The notes beneath the pieces are model-generated. The model was not told the DNA's origin. It ran no database searches and saw nothing but the letters and a program-made list of their open reading frames with translations. A DNA stretch of 55,373 bases from Opitutaceae bacterium (lineage in GTDB: Bacteria; Verrucomicrobiota; Verrucomicrobiia; Opitutales; Opitutaceae). Position 1 is the first letter of the stretch. The number at the start of each line of letters is the position of its first letter. The stretch covers positions 1 to 55,373 of the forward strand of contig JAHFTC010000011.1 of NCBI GenBank assembly GCA_023269585.1, written 5' to 3'. A program made the translations under genes and the position numbers. Below, piece after piece: positions 18,570-26,391 of this stretch.

Positions 18570-19820
18570 ATGGCATACAACCAGCCTCAGAGAAAAGTGG
18601 TGGTCACTGGCATCGGCGTCGTTTCGGCGCTCGGCCAGAACATCGGAGATTTTTGGGCCAGCCTGCTCGCCGGCCGTAGCGGTATCAGCCGCGTGACGTC
18701 GTTCGACACGACCGATTTCACCTGCCAGATCGGCGGCGAAGTCCGCGACTTCGATCCGGCCAAGTACATGGATCCGAAGGAAGCCCGCCGCAACGACCGC
18801 TACACCCAGCTGGCCGTCGCCGCCGCGAAGCTCGCCGTCCAGGACGCTGCCCTCGACCACACCAAGGTCGACCGGGAGCGCGCCGGCGTGATCATCGGCT
18901 CCGGCATCGGCGGCATGTCCACCTTCGAAGCCCAGTCCCGCAACCTGATCGAAAAGGGACCCCGCAAGGTGTCGCCCTTCTTCATCCCGGCCATGATCAG
19001 CAACATGGCCTCGGGCATCGTGGCCATCGAATACAACTTCGCCGGTCCGTGCTTCACCGTCATCAGTGCCTGTGCAACCTCCACCCACTCGTTGGGCGAG
19101 GCCCTGCGCACCATCCAGTACGGCGATGCCGACATCATGCTCGCCGGTGGCGCCGAAGCCTCCGTCACACCGCTCTCCTTCGCCGGCTTCTGTTCGATGA
19201 AGGCGATGAGCACCAACAACGCCGTGCCCGAGAAGGCCTCCCGGCCGTTCGACGCCGGCCGCGACGGCTTCGTCATGGGCGAGGGCGGTTGCGTCTTCGT
19301 GCTCGAATCCGAGGAACACGCCAAGGCTCGTGGCGCCCGCATCTACGCCGAGTTCGCCGGTTACGCCGGTACGGCCGATGCCTTCCACATCACCCAGCCC
19401 GATCCCGACGCCCGCGGCCTGTCTTCCGCGATGCGCCGTGCGATCGCCGATGCCGGGGTCAAGCCGGAGCAGGTCAACTACATCAACGCCCACGGCACTT
19501 CCACGCCGTACAACGACAAGTTCGAGACCATCGCCATCAAGAAGGTCTTCGGGGAGTTCGCGAAGTCCATCCCGGTGAGCTCGACCAAGTCGATGACCGG
19601 ACACCTCCTCGGCGCCGCCGGTGCGGTCGAGGCCGCCGTGTGCGTGAAGGCCATCGAGACCGGCGAGATCCCGCCGACCATCAACTACGAGACTCCGGAT
19701 CCGGAGTGCGATCTCGACTACGTCCCGAACGTGAAGCGTTCGGCCAAGGTCGATGTCGCGGTGAGCAACAACCTCGGCTTCGGCGGCCAGAACGCCTCGC
19801 TGGTGTTCAAGCGCTACTGA
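18570..19820 (+). CDS. fabF: Beta-ketoacyl-ACP synthase II
   Basis: FabF performs the elongating Claisen condensation in fatty acid synthesis. The 416-residue thiolase-fold protein has the Cys-His-His triad: Cys168 in SACAT, His308 in [11 protein letters not shown] and His345 in [11 protein letters not shown]. The N-terminus [17 protein letters not shown] and C-terminus [13 protein letters not shown] are typical. It follows acpP but is separated from it by a terminator-like hairpin, so its expression may be set below that of acpP. Confidence 0.97.
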   Translation: MAYNQPQRKVVVTGIGVVSALGQNIGDFWASLLAGRSGISRVTSFDTTDFTCQIGGEVRDFDPAKYMDPKEARRNDRYTQLAVAAAKLAVQDAALDHTKVDRERAGVIIGSGIGGMSTFEAQSRNLIEKGPRKVSPFFIPAMISNMASGIVAIEYNFAGPCFTVISACATSTHSLGEALRTIQYGDADIMLAGGAEASVTPLSFAGFCSMKAMSTNNAVPEKASRPFDAGRDGFVMGEGGCVFVLESEEHAKARGARIYAEFAGYAGTADAFHITQPDPDARGLSSAMRRAIADAGVKPEQVNYINAHGTSTPYNDKFETIAIKKVFGEFAKSIPVSSTKSMTGHLLGAAGAVEAAVCVKAIETGEIPPTINYETPDPECDLDYVPNVKRSAKVDVAVSNNLGFGGQNASLVFKRY

Positions 19821-19846
19821 GCCCGCGGGTTCCCCGCAATCGCTTC

Positions 19847-19882
19847 ACGGCGGCGTCGCTTCGGCGCCGCCGCCGTTTTGCT
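19847..19882 (+). terminator. Intrinsic terminator after fabF
   Basis: The sequence ACGGCGGCG (19847-19855) can pair with CGCCGCCGT (19868-19876), and the stem continues inward. TTTTGCTT follows at once. The hairpin lies 27 bases after the fabF stop and separates the fab and rib gene groups. Confidence 0.65.
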
Positions 19883-19924
19883 TGGGGTTCCTGTGTTCGC
19901 TCCCATCGGCCGCGCGAGCGAAAC

Positions 19925-19964
19925 CGTACATTTTCGTGATACGACCGTATCACCGAAATGTACG
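19925..19964. promoter_or_regulatory. 40-base near-perfect palindrome upstream of ribBA (operator or leader hairpin)
   Basis: Two 19-base arms (19925-19943 and 19946-19964) separated by AC pair at 17 of 19 positions. The inner part GTGATACG/CGTATCAC is perfect, as are the outer CGTACATTT/AAATGTACG ends. It lies about 110 bases before the ribBA ATG and is AT-richer than its surroundings. It resembles a dimeric-repressor operator, but as RNA it would form a stable hairpin. No FMN (RFN) riboswitch was recognised in this leader. A TTGACA occurs at 20031-20036 but has no good -10 partner. Confidence 0.5.
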
Positions 19965-20072
19965 TTTGCGCCGGGAGGATCGCAGGGGCCAGAAGGACCT
20001 GATGCGCGTTCGGCGCTGCACCCCCGGCGGTTGACACTGCCCCCGCCCGGCGCACCCTCGGCCTTCCCCCGT

Positions 20073-21179
20073 ATGAGCCACGCCGATCTCCATTCGCATT
20101 TTGATACCGTCGAGGACGCCATCCGCGCCGTCGCCGATGGAAAGATGATCATCGTGACCGACGATGAGAGCCGTGAGAACGAGGGCGACTTGGTCATGGC
20201 GGCCGGCAAGGCGACGGTCGAGCTGGTCAACATGATGATCCGCCATGCGGGCGGGCTCATCTGCGTGCCCACCACCGGGCACCACCTCAAGCGCCTCGGC
20301 ATCGAGCAGATGGTGCGCGAGAACCGCGAGACGTTGCGCACGGCCTTCACGGTATCCGTCGATGCCGCCGAAGGCATCACCACCGGCATCAGCGCGTACG
20401 ACCGCGCCCGCACCATCCAACTGCTTTCCAACCCCGCGACGCGGCCGGACGAACTCGTGCGGCCCGGCCACATCTTCCCGCTGCAGGCCCGCGCGGGCGG
20501 TGTGCTGGAACGGGCCGGACACACCGAGGCAGCCGTCGATCTCGTCTCGCTCGCCGGCCTGGAGCCGACCGCCGTCATCTGCGAGATTCTCAACGAGGAC
20601 GGTTCCTGCGCCCGGTTGCCGCAGTTGGTCGAGTTCAAGAAACGCCATGGGCTGGTCCTGATCTCGATCGCCCAGCTCATCGAGTACCGCCACCGGCGCG
20701 AGCCGTTGGTCGAGCCGGTCGCCACGCGCACCTTCGCCTCGGAGTTCGGCCAGTTCGACCTTCACGTTTTCCGCAGCAAGCTCGACGGCCGCGAGCATCT
20801 CGCCTTCTCCATGGGCAACCTCGGGGCTGAACCCACGCTCGTGCGCGTGCACAGCGAGAATGTCCTCAGCGATGTCTTCCGCGGCGCCGGGCTCACCGGC
20901 TACCACTCCCTCACCGAGTCACTGCACCGCATCGCCGAGGCGAAGCAGGGCGTGGTGCTCTACATGCAGCGAGGCCTGACCTTGGGCGCCTCCGCGGCCG
21001 ACCCGGCGGTCGCGCCTGGCCAGCCGCCGCCGATGGGGCTGCGCGAGTACGGCATCGGTGCCCAGATTCTGGTGGCTCTCGGTCTGCGCAAGATCCGGTT
21101 GATGTCTGGCACGGCCGCGCGTCACGTCGTCGGTCTGGAAGGCTACGGATTGGAGATCGTCGAGCAGGTGGCGGTGTAA
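20073..21179 (+). CDS. ribBA: 3,4-dihydroxy-2-butanone-4-phosphate synthase with degenerate GTP cyclohydrolase II domain
   Basis: Residues 1-210 of this 368-residue protein form an intact RibB domain: DDESRENEGDL (30-40), TTGISAYDRA, RPGHIFPL and GHTEAAVDL. It makes the four-carbon precursor of riboflavin. The second half (about 220-368) aligns with GTP cyclohydrolase II, but the zinc-binding cysteines are gone. HSEC reads HSEN (260-263), the CDCG motif reads GLTG, and the RQEGRG catalytic stretch is replaced by a Pro/Ala-rich linker. GTP cyclohydrolase activity is therefore unlikely, and a separate ribA is expected elsewhere. The ATG at 20073 fits the family start. ribH and nusB follow. Confidence 0.92.
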   Translation: MSHADLHSHFDTVEDAIRAVADGKMIIVTDDESRENEGDLVMAAGKATVELVNMMIRHAGGLICVPTTGHHLKRLGIEQMVRENRETLRTAFTVSVDAAEGITTGISAYDRARTIQLLSNPATRPDELVRPGHIFPLQARAGGVLERAGHTEAAVDLVSLAGLEPTAVICEILNEDGSCARLPQLVEFKKRHGLVLISIAQLIEYRHRREPLVEPVATRTFASEFGQFDLHVFRSKLDGREHLAFSMGNLGAEPTLVRVHSENVLSDVFRGAGLTGYHSLTESLHRIAEAKQGVVLYMQRGLTLGASAADPAVAPGQPPPMGLREYGIGAQILVALGLRKIRLMSGTAARHVVGLEGYGLEIVEQVAV

Positions 21180-21183
21180 GGAC

Positions 21184-21316
21184 CATGTGGCGGGGCTGCT
21201 TCAGCCCCCGTTGCGCGGCTCCGCCCACTGTGCCTGTCGTTTCGCAGTCACTGGCGCGGCGCCGCGTGGAGATGCCGGCGCCGTTCACCCACCCGGGCTG
21301 AAGCGCCGGGCCACGT
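21184..21316. repeat. Inverted pair of REP-like elements between ribBA and ribH
   Basis: The 217-base gap between ribBA and ribH holds two related elements in opposite orientation. The left one (21184-21209) has a perfect hairpin GGGGCTG-CTT-CAGCCCC preceded by TGTGGC. The right one (21291-21316), read on the other strand, has ACGTGGC, then GCTTCAGCCC. The shared core is GTGGC...GCTTCAGCCC. This arrangement resembles paired bacterial interspersed palindromes. No gene or FMN riboswitch was seen here. Confidence 0.6.
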
Positions 21317-21396
21317 ATCTTCCACCTTTCGGATTGCCAGTGCCGGCGGAAGGCGAACCGTGAGCCCCTCTCGTTTTCCCACGGTTGTTTCCACGC

Positions 21397-21870
21397 ATGA
21401 GCCTCCAAGCACCATCCGCCCTCGCGATCGACGCCCGCAGCCTGCGTTTCGGCATCGCCGCCGCGCGGTTTAATGCCGGCTACGTCGATGCCCTGCTGGA
21501 GCGCTGTGTGGCCACGTTGAAGGCGGCCGGTGCGGTCGAGCCTCTGGTCGTGCGTGTGCCGGGCTCGAACGAGCTCCCCGTTGCCGTGCAGGCGCTCGCC
21601 GATCGTGGCGAATTCAACGCCCTCATCGCCCTCGGCGTGCTCATCCGGGGCGACACCATCCACTACGAGGTGATCGCCAACTCCGCCACGCAGGGCCTAC
21701 AGACCGTCGCCGTCGCCTCCCGGGTTCCCGTGATCAACGGGGTGCTCACTGTCGAAAACGACGACCAGGCGCGGGAGCGCTGCCACGGAGTGACCGACCG
21801 CGGCGCCGAGTTCGCCCGGGCCGCGCTCGAGATGGCCGATCTTTTCCGCAACCTTCGTCCCACCGCATGA
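21397..21870 (+). CDS. ribH: 6,7-dimethyl-8-ribityllumazine synthase
   Basis: RibH condenses the RibB product with the pyrimidine intermediate to give the riboflavin precursor. The 157-residue product has the family motifs RFN (24-26), VPGSNELPVA (usually VPGxxExP), GVLIRGDTIHYE with catalytic His89, and GVLTVEN. The ATG at 21397 is preferred; a TTG lies 12 bases upstream. Its stop overlaps the nusB start (ATGA). Co-location of ribBA and ribH supports a riboflavin operon. Confidence 0.95.
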   Translation: MSLQAPSALAIDARSLRFGIAAARFNAGYVDALLERCVATLKAAGAVEPLVVRVPGSNELPVAVQALADRGEFNALIALGVLIRGDTIHYEVIANSATQGLQTVAVASRVPVINGVLTVENDDQARERCHGVTDRGAEFARAALEMADLFRNLRPTA

Positions 21871-22313
21871 GCAGTCCCATCCAACAACGCCGCGACGGCC
21901 GCATGGCCGCGGTCCAGTTTCTCTATTCCTGGGAGCTCAACCGCCCCGAGGACCTCGCCAACGCGCTGGAGCTGTTCTTTGCCGAGCAGGAGCAACCGCG
22001 TGACCACTTCGCCTTCGGCGAGGAGCTCATCCACGGCGCGATCGAACACATCTCCGAGATCGACGGCCACATCCGCGGCCTGGCCCAGAACTGGGACTTC
22101 GAGCGCATCGCGAAGATCGACCTGACGATCCTCCGCGTGGGCATCTTCGAGATGCTCCACCGCAAGGACATCCCGCCGGTGGTCTCGATCAACGAGGCGA
22201 TCAACCTCTCCAAGCAATTCTCCAACGCCGACGCCAAGCGGTTCATCAACGGTATCCTCGACCGCCTGAAGGACCAGATCGGCCGCGACGCCCGCAAAGG
22301 CGCCGACGAGTGA
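21867..22313 (+). CDS. nusB: Transcription antitermination factor NusB
   Basis: NusB binds boxA RNA with NusE (S10) in rRNA antitermination. The 148-residue all-helical protein has RRDGRMAAVQFLYSWEL at the N-terminus, then WDFERIAKIDLTILRVGIFEM and the diagnostic INEAINLSKQFSNADAKRFINGILD near residues 105-135. The length is usual. It overlaps ribH by 4 bases, the common ribH-nusB pairing, and probably shares its transcript. Confidence 0.96.
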   Translation: MSSPIQQRRDGRMAAVQFLYSWELNRPEDLANALELFFAEQEQPRDHFAFGEELIHGAIEHISEIDGHIRGLAQNWDFERIAKIDLTILRVGIFEMLHRKDIPPVVSINEAINLSKQFSNADAKRFINGILDRLKDQIGRDARKGADE

Positions 22314-22338
22314 GGAATGCGGGCCGGAACGGATGAGA

Positions 22339-22367
22339 GAATGTGGGAATCAGGAAGACTGGAAACG
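22339..22367. repeat. Left arm of inverted repeat flanking the GxxExxY gene
   Basis: This arm contains GAATGTGGGAATCAGGAA and then GACTGGAAACG. Its reverse complement closely matches the right arm at 22824-22853 (CGTTTCC...CCTGATTTCCACATTC), with small gaps. Further diverged copies of the words lie between the gene and the right arm (CTGATCTCC and TTTCCCGCATT at about 22768-22799), as does GAATGCGGG at the left end. The arms bracket the GxxExxY gene between nusB and ftsY. Confidence 0.65.
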
Positions 22368-22391
22368 AACCATTCTCTCCTCGACGGCAGC

Positions 22392-22781
22392 ATGAACGAA
22401 CTCGGACACAAGGAACTTAGCAGCCGGGTTATCGACGCGGCCATCGAGGTGCATAAGGCTCTTGGGCCGGGCTTTCTCGAGTTATTCTACGAGGAGGCTT
22501 TGTGCATCGAGCTTTCGCATCGCGGCATCGGGTTTGAGCGCCAGAAGTCCATTCCGATCACGTACCGCGGTGTTCAGATCGGCGAGCATCGTATCGATCT
22601 GTTGGTGGAAGGAGTGCTCTTGCTAGAACTCAAGGCGGTTGCTGCGATCGAAGATGTCTTTTTCGCCATTGGCCGCTCCTATCTGAAGGTACTCGGCTTG
22701 CGCGACGGTCTGATTCTCAACTTCGCGGCGATGCCACTGGAAATCCGCCGGATCGGCCCCGGCCATTCTCCGGCTTCCTGA
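22392..22781 (+). CDS. GxxExxY family protein
   Basis: This 129-residue protein begins MNELGHKELSSRVIDAAIEV. It carries the family-naming motif GFLELFY (G-x-x-E-x-x-Y), then FERQKSIPITYRG and RIDLLVEGVLLLELKAV. The Asp...Glu-x-Lys spacing in the last segment resembles a PD-(D/E)xK nuclease core, but the function of this family is not established. Start ATG 22392 fits the family; an upstream ATG at 22317 would translate the flanking repeat. Base composition is visibly less GC-rich than in nusB and ftsY. It is enclosed by inverted word-repeats and interrupts the nusB-ftsY interval, suggesting an acquired cassette. Confidence 0.85.
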   Translation: MNELGHKELSSRVIDAAIEVHKALGPGFLELFYEEALCIELSHRGIGFERQKSIPITYRGVQIGEHRIDLLVEGVLLLELKAVAAIEDVFFAIGRSYLKVLGLRDGLILNFAAMPLEIRRIGPGHSPAS

Positions 22782-22823
22782 TCTCCGGTTTCCCGCATTG
22801 CTCGTTCCGAGATCGGAGTCCTT

Positions 22824-22853
22824 CCGTTTCCTGATTCCCTGATTTCCACATTC
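22824..22853. repeat. Right arm of inverted repeat flanking the GxxExxY gene
   Basis: This 30-base arm, CCGTTTCC...TTTCCACATTC, is the imperfect reverse complement of 22339-22367. It is made of repeated CTGATTCC and CTGATTTCC words. It ends 36 bases before the ftsY ATG, so ftsY expression signals must lie in or just after the repeat. Confidence 0.65.
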
Positions 22854-22889
22854 ACTCTTCCGAATCTCTTCTTCAGCTTCCCCCATTCG

Positions 22890-23810
22890 ATGTTCGGCCT
22901 GTTCAAGAAGTTCAAAGACGGTCTCACCAAGACGGCGCAGAGGCTCGTCGCCAGTGTCGGCGGGCTCTTCGGCCAGAAACCGATCGATGCCGCCACCCTC
23001 GACCAGCTCGAGGAGGCGCTCTACGGCGCCGACTTCGGCGTCGAGACCACTGCCGAGATTCTCGAGGAGATCCGCGCCGCGTATAAGAAGGACAAGAACC
23101 TCCACGGCAAGGAAGCCGCCGCCATTGGCGCCGCGGTCCTGCGCCGCGTGCTCGCCGGTTCCGAAGGGGTGCTCGGCCCCGTGGGCTCCACGCCCACCGT
23201 GATCGCGCTCATCGGCGTCAACGGCTCCGGCAAGACCACCACCTGCGCGAAACTCGCCTGGAAGCTCAAACAGGACGCCGCCAGCGTCACCGTGGGCGCG
23301 TGCGACACCTTCCGCGCCGCCGCCAACGAACAGCTTCGCACCTGGTGCGACCGGCTCGAGCTCGAGCTCGTCGCCAGCCAGCACGGCGCCGACTCCGCCG
23401 CCGTCGCCTTCGATGCCATGGCGGCTGCGAAATCCCGCGGCCGCGATTATGTGATTCTGGATACTGCTGGCCGCCTGCACACGAAGTCGAACCTCATGGA
23501 CGAGTTGGCGAAGGTCCGCCGCGTCCTGCAGAAACATGATCCCGCCGCCCCGCACCACAGCTGGCTGGTGATCGATGGCAGCCACGGCTCCAACGCCATC
23601 GAGCAGGCCAAGGAGTTCCACCGCGCCTTCGGCCTCACCGGCCTCGTGGTGACCAAGCTCGACGGCACCGCCCGCGGCGGCGCGCTCGTCGGTATCTACC
23701 GGCAGCTCAAGCTGCCCGTCTATTTCCTTGGCTTCGGCGAACAGCCGGAGGACCTCCAGCCCTACACGGTCGACAATTACGTGAAGGCGATCTTCGGGCT
23801 GGAGAGCTGA
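22890..23810 (+). CDS. ftsY: Signal recognition particle receptor FtsY
   Basis: FtsY is the membrane-associated GTPase that receives SRP-ribosome complexes. This 306-residue form has only the NG domain, with no long acidic A domain, and an amphipathic start (MFGLFKKFKDGLTKTAQRL) that may contact membrane. The P-loop is GVNGSGKTTT (109-118). DTFRAAANEQL, DTAGR (191-195), TKLDG (255-259) and the C-terminal GFGEQPEDLQPY are typical. The loop usually read DATTGQNA is here DGSHGSNA (229-236), a small deviation. It is downstream of the GxxExxY cassette. Confidence 0.95.
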   Translation: MFGLFKKFKDGLTKTAQRLVASVGGLFGQKPIDAATLDQLEEALYGADFGVETTAEILEEIRAAYKKDKNLHGKEAAAIGAAVLRRVLAGSEGVLGPVGSTPTVIALIGVNGSGKTTTCAKLAWKLKQDAASVTVGACDTFRAAANEQLRTWCDRLELELVASQHGADSAAVAFDAMAAAKSRGRDYVILDTAGRLHTKSNLMDELAKVRRVLQKHDPAAPHHSWLVIDGSHGSNAIEQAKEFHRAFGLTGLVVTKLDGTARGGALVGIYRQLKLPVYFLGFGEQPEDLQPYTVDNYVKAIFGLES

Positions 23811-23889
23811 GGCCCGGTTGGGCCGACCCCGCCTCGGAGCGCGTTCCAGTTTGGGAACTCGCTAGTCGAATACAGGTCGCAACGCCTGT

Positions 23890-24336
23890 ATGCAGAAGAA
23901 AAAGATACCCCAGTTGCTTGGACTGTTCCTGGTCACCTTGGTCCTGCCTCAAAGCGGGCTGGCGGCGGACCAAAGCAGCACCGAGGTAGTGGAACTTCCG
24001 CCCATGGTTGTGGCCGGCCGGTTCTCGGAACTGGTGTGCGGGGTGCGTTTTCGGTTCAATATTCCGGGGAACCGGATGCGATCGCTCGTCGTGCGCAAAA
24101 TGCCGGCCAGCTGGGCGGCGACGGGCGTGATGCCGGGCGACCGCATCTTGGCCATCGATGGCCGGAAGATCGACGGGCAGGGACTGGTCGAATTGGGAAA
24201 GTACTTGGAATCCAAGCCCAAGGCTGCACCGGTCCGCTTCGTTTTCGATGTTCAGTCGAAGCAGTCGAAAACGGTGCACCGGCTGGAGATGACGAACGAA
24301 CGAGAGAGCGACGAGATCACGATCGCCTATCCGTGA
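23890..24336 (+). CDS. Small secreted PDZ-domain protein
   Basis: This 148-residue protein starts with a signal peptide (QLLGLFLVTLVLPQSGLAA) cleaved near residue 26. The mature part has a PDZ-like pattern: VCGVRFRF, then VVRKMPASWAATGVMPGDRI and LAIDGRKIDGQGLVEL. This is the carboxylate-loop/helix arrangement of PDZ domains in secreted proteases, but no protease domain is present. It may bind C-termini of periplasmic partners. It stands alone between ftsY and metX; nothing else shows its function. Confidence 0.78.
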   Translation: MQKKKIPQLLGLFLVTLVLPQSGLAADQSSTEVVELPPMVVAGRFSELVCGVRFRFNIPGNRMRSLVVRKMPASWAATGVMPGDRILAIDGRKIDGQGLVELGKYLESKPKAAPVRFVFDVQSKQSKTVHRLEMTNERESDEITIAYP

Positions 24337-24585
24337 GGTGTCCGTTGGCGCGGGCGGGGAAAGATCGGCGTCGCAGGGGCGCGCGCCACGGAGCCTCCCG
24401 TGCTGGCGCGCTTGTTTGAGGGCCGTGAGAGCGAAGCGCTGCCCGTTGGGCCGGGCGACGATTTCGCGGCGCGTCTCGTGCCACTGCTTCACAAACGAGC
24501 AGGAGAGAAGGGTGAACAGCACCGCGCCGTGGAGGACGCGCGCGCTCCGTTGACGCCGCGCCGCCGCTCCGCACCATGGCGCGGC

Positions 24586-25749
24586 GTGAACGACTCCTCC
24601 GATCCAGAACTGACGCGGCCGGAGCCCGGCGAGGTTGGCCTCGTCGAGGCGCGCGACTATGTGTCGGCCGAGCCATTCACTTTTGAGAATGGCCAGTCGA
24701 TCGCCGGCTTCACGCTGCGCTACGAGACCTACGGCCGACTCAACGCCGCGCGGGACAACGCCATCTTCGTTGCCCATGCGCTCAGCGGCGACCACCACGC
24801 TGCCGGCATCCACTCGCTCAACGACCGCAAACCCGGCTGGTGGAACAACATCATCGGCCCAGGCAAGGCGCTCGACACCAACCGGTACTTCGTCGTGTGC
24901 AGCAACTGCCTCGGCGGGTGTGTTGGCTCGACGGGTCCAAGCTCGGCCAATCCCGCCACCGGCCGCGCGTGGGGCGCCAACTTCCCGCAGGTGACCATTC
25001 GCGACATGGTGCGGGCGGACAAACGATTGCTCGATCATCTCGGCGTCTCCGCGTTGCATGCGGTCGTGGGCGGTTCGATGGGCGGTATGCGCGTCCTGCA
25101 GTTCGGCATCGAGTATCCGGGTTTCGTCCGCCGCCTGCTCCCGATGGCGACCACGGCGCGGGAGAACGCGCAGGCGATCGCGTTCAATGCGGTGGGCCGC
25201 GAGGCGATCATGCAAGACCCGGACTGGAACCGCGGCGAGTATCCGAAAGGCGGAGGCCCGCGGGTGGGCCTGGCGATCGCCCGGATGATGGCGCATATCA
25301 CCTACCTTTCCGACGCCTCGATGGAGCAGAAGTTCGGCCGGCGGAAGCGCGGCGGCGTCGCCGCGCCGGAGGCGGCCGCCAGCTTCGACGCGCAGTACGA
25401 AGTCGAGCGTTACCTGCAGCACCAGGGGCAGGCGTTCATCAATCGTTTCGACGCCAACAGCTATCTCTACATCACTCGCGCGATCGATGACTTCGATCTT
25501 ACCGGCGCCTACGGCTCCTTGGAACAAGCTTTCCGCGAGGTGAAGGCGCGCACGCTTTGCGTGGCGTTCACGAGCGACTGGCTCTTCCCCACGGCCCAGA
25601 ACCGCGAGATCGTGCTCGCGTTGCTGCGGGTTGGGAAATCGGCCAGCTACGCGGAACTGGCCACCGATCTCGGCCACGACTCCTTCCTCCTCGATTCACC
25701 CCAGCTCTACGACTTGGTGCGCGATTTTCTCGCCGTGCCCGCCGCGTAG
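24586..25749 (+). CDS. metX: Homoserine O-acetyltransferase (MetX)
   Basis: MetX activates homoserine with acetyl-CoA for methionine synthesis; close relatives use succinyl-CoA. The 387-residue alpha/beta hydrolase has NCLGGCVGSTGP, the nucleophile elbow GGSMGG with Ser164, Asp331 in FTSDW and His364 in GHDSF, completing the triad. The GTG at 24586 was chosen from family length; the frame is open further left, but that stretch is low-complexity. Gap 24337-24585 before it shows no gene and no SAM riboswitch I could recognise. metW, often adjacent in other bacteria, is absent. Confidence 0.93.
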   Translation: MNDSSDPELTRPEPGEVGLVEARDYVSAEPFTFENGQSIAGFTLRYETYGRLNAARDNAIFVAHALSGDHHAAGIHSLNDRKPGWWNNIIGPGKALDTNRYFVVCSNCLGGCVGSTGPSSANPATGRAWGANFPQVTIRDMVRADKRLLDHLGVSALHAVVGGSMGGMRVLQFGIEYPGFVRRLLPMATTARENAQAIAFNAVGREAIMQDPDWNRGEYPKGGGPRVGLAIARMMAHITYLSDASMEQKFGRRKRGGVAAPEAAASFDAQYEVERYLQHQGQAFINRFDANSYLYITRAIDDFDLTGAYGSLEQAFREVKARTLCVAFTSDWLFPTAQNREIVLALLRVGKSASYAELATDLGHDSFLLDSPQLYDLVRDFLAVPAA

Positions 25750-25868
25750 GTTGCCGACCATCCGGTCGAACCCGCGGCGGCGAGCGTCGGTTCTTCGAAA
25801 GAGTTCAGTCGTCGCGGACTTCGGCAGCGCGCTCGGACCGACCGAGGACGATCGGCCATTGCCGCCCT

Positions 25869-26288
25869 TCAGGATCGAGGCATTCGTTCGCGCCGGAGCA
25901 GCCAGGCGGCGACGGCGAGGAACGCGAGGTCGCGGGCGAGGTACGGGATGTAACCCGCGCCGCGGACCGTCGCCGGGCGGCCGAAGCAGCCACAGACGAT
26001 GTCGAGTTCGCGGATGGCCGCCTGGGCGATGGCCGCGAGGAAGACGACGTTGAGCGCAATCACCACCCAGAGCGCCGCGCGGCGGTGGTGTGGCCAAAGG
26101 ATGGCGACGCCGGTGCACAGTTCGAACCACGGCAACCAGAGCGCGACGGCCGGACTGAGTGCCTCGGGCAGCATCCGATAGGTGAGAAGAGCCGCGTGGA
26201 ACGTCGCCGGGTCGGCGATCTTCACGACGGCGGCGGCGAGGAAGACGCCGGCGAGGGCGAGGCGGAGAATCCAATCGATCGTCTTCAT
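25869..26288 (-). CDS. MauE/DoxX-like membrane protein with CGCFG motif
   Basis: This 139-residue protein has four predicted membrane helices (about 4-22, 43-62, 68-90, 112-130) of the MauE/DoxX fold, with the cysteine motif VCGCFG near residue 105. MauE-type proteins handle electrons or thiols for periplasmic disulfide chemistry. The ATG at 26288 begins the first helix; the frame continues upstream, but that part looks like noise. It is downstream of an exported rhodanese and a DUF1573 gene on the same strand, which suggests a shared extracytoplasmic redox or sulfur role. That link is inference. Confidence 0.8.
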   Translation of the reverse strand: MKTIDWILRLALAGVFLAAAVVKIADPATFHAALLTYRMLPEALSPAVALWLPWFELCTGVAILWPHHRRAALWVVIALNVVFLAAIAQAAIRELDIVCGCFGRPATVRGAGYIPYLARDLAFLAVAAWLLRRERMPRS

Positions 26289-26391
26289 GGCCGTTGCGGG
26301 ACCGGGGCCATCGGGAAAGCGGTGCCGCTTCCGGGTGGGCGGGTTAGGGGGCGGGTCGCGAAGCGTACCGCAAAGGGGAGGCGCGTGGCGC

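Noticed and set aside
19821-20072. Possible FMN (RFN) riboswitch upstream of ribBA
   Set aside because: The conserved RFN blocks (GGGCAGGGTGAAATTCCC-type and CCGGCGGT segments in order) are not present; only a simple palindrome was found.
22317-22391. Upstream ATG at 22317 as the start of the GxxExxY gene
   Set aside because: The 25 extra codons translate the inverted-repeat arm and have no family similarity; ATG 22392 gives the standard MNEL start.
24337-24585. Possible SAM riboswitch or extended N-terminus before metX
   Set aside because: No recognisable SAM-I or SAM-II core, and translation of this stretch in the metX frame is low-complexity Arg/Pro without similarity to the family.
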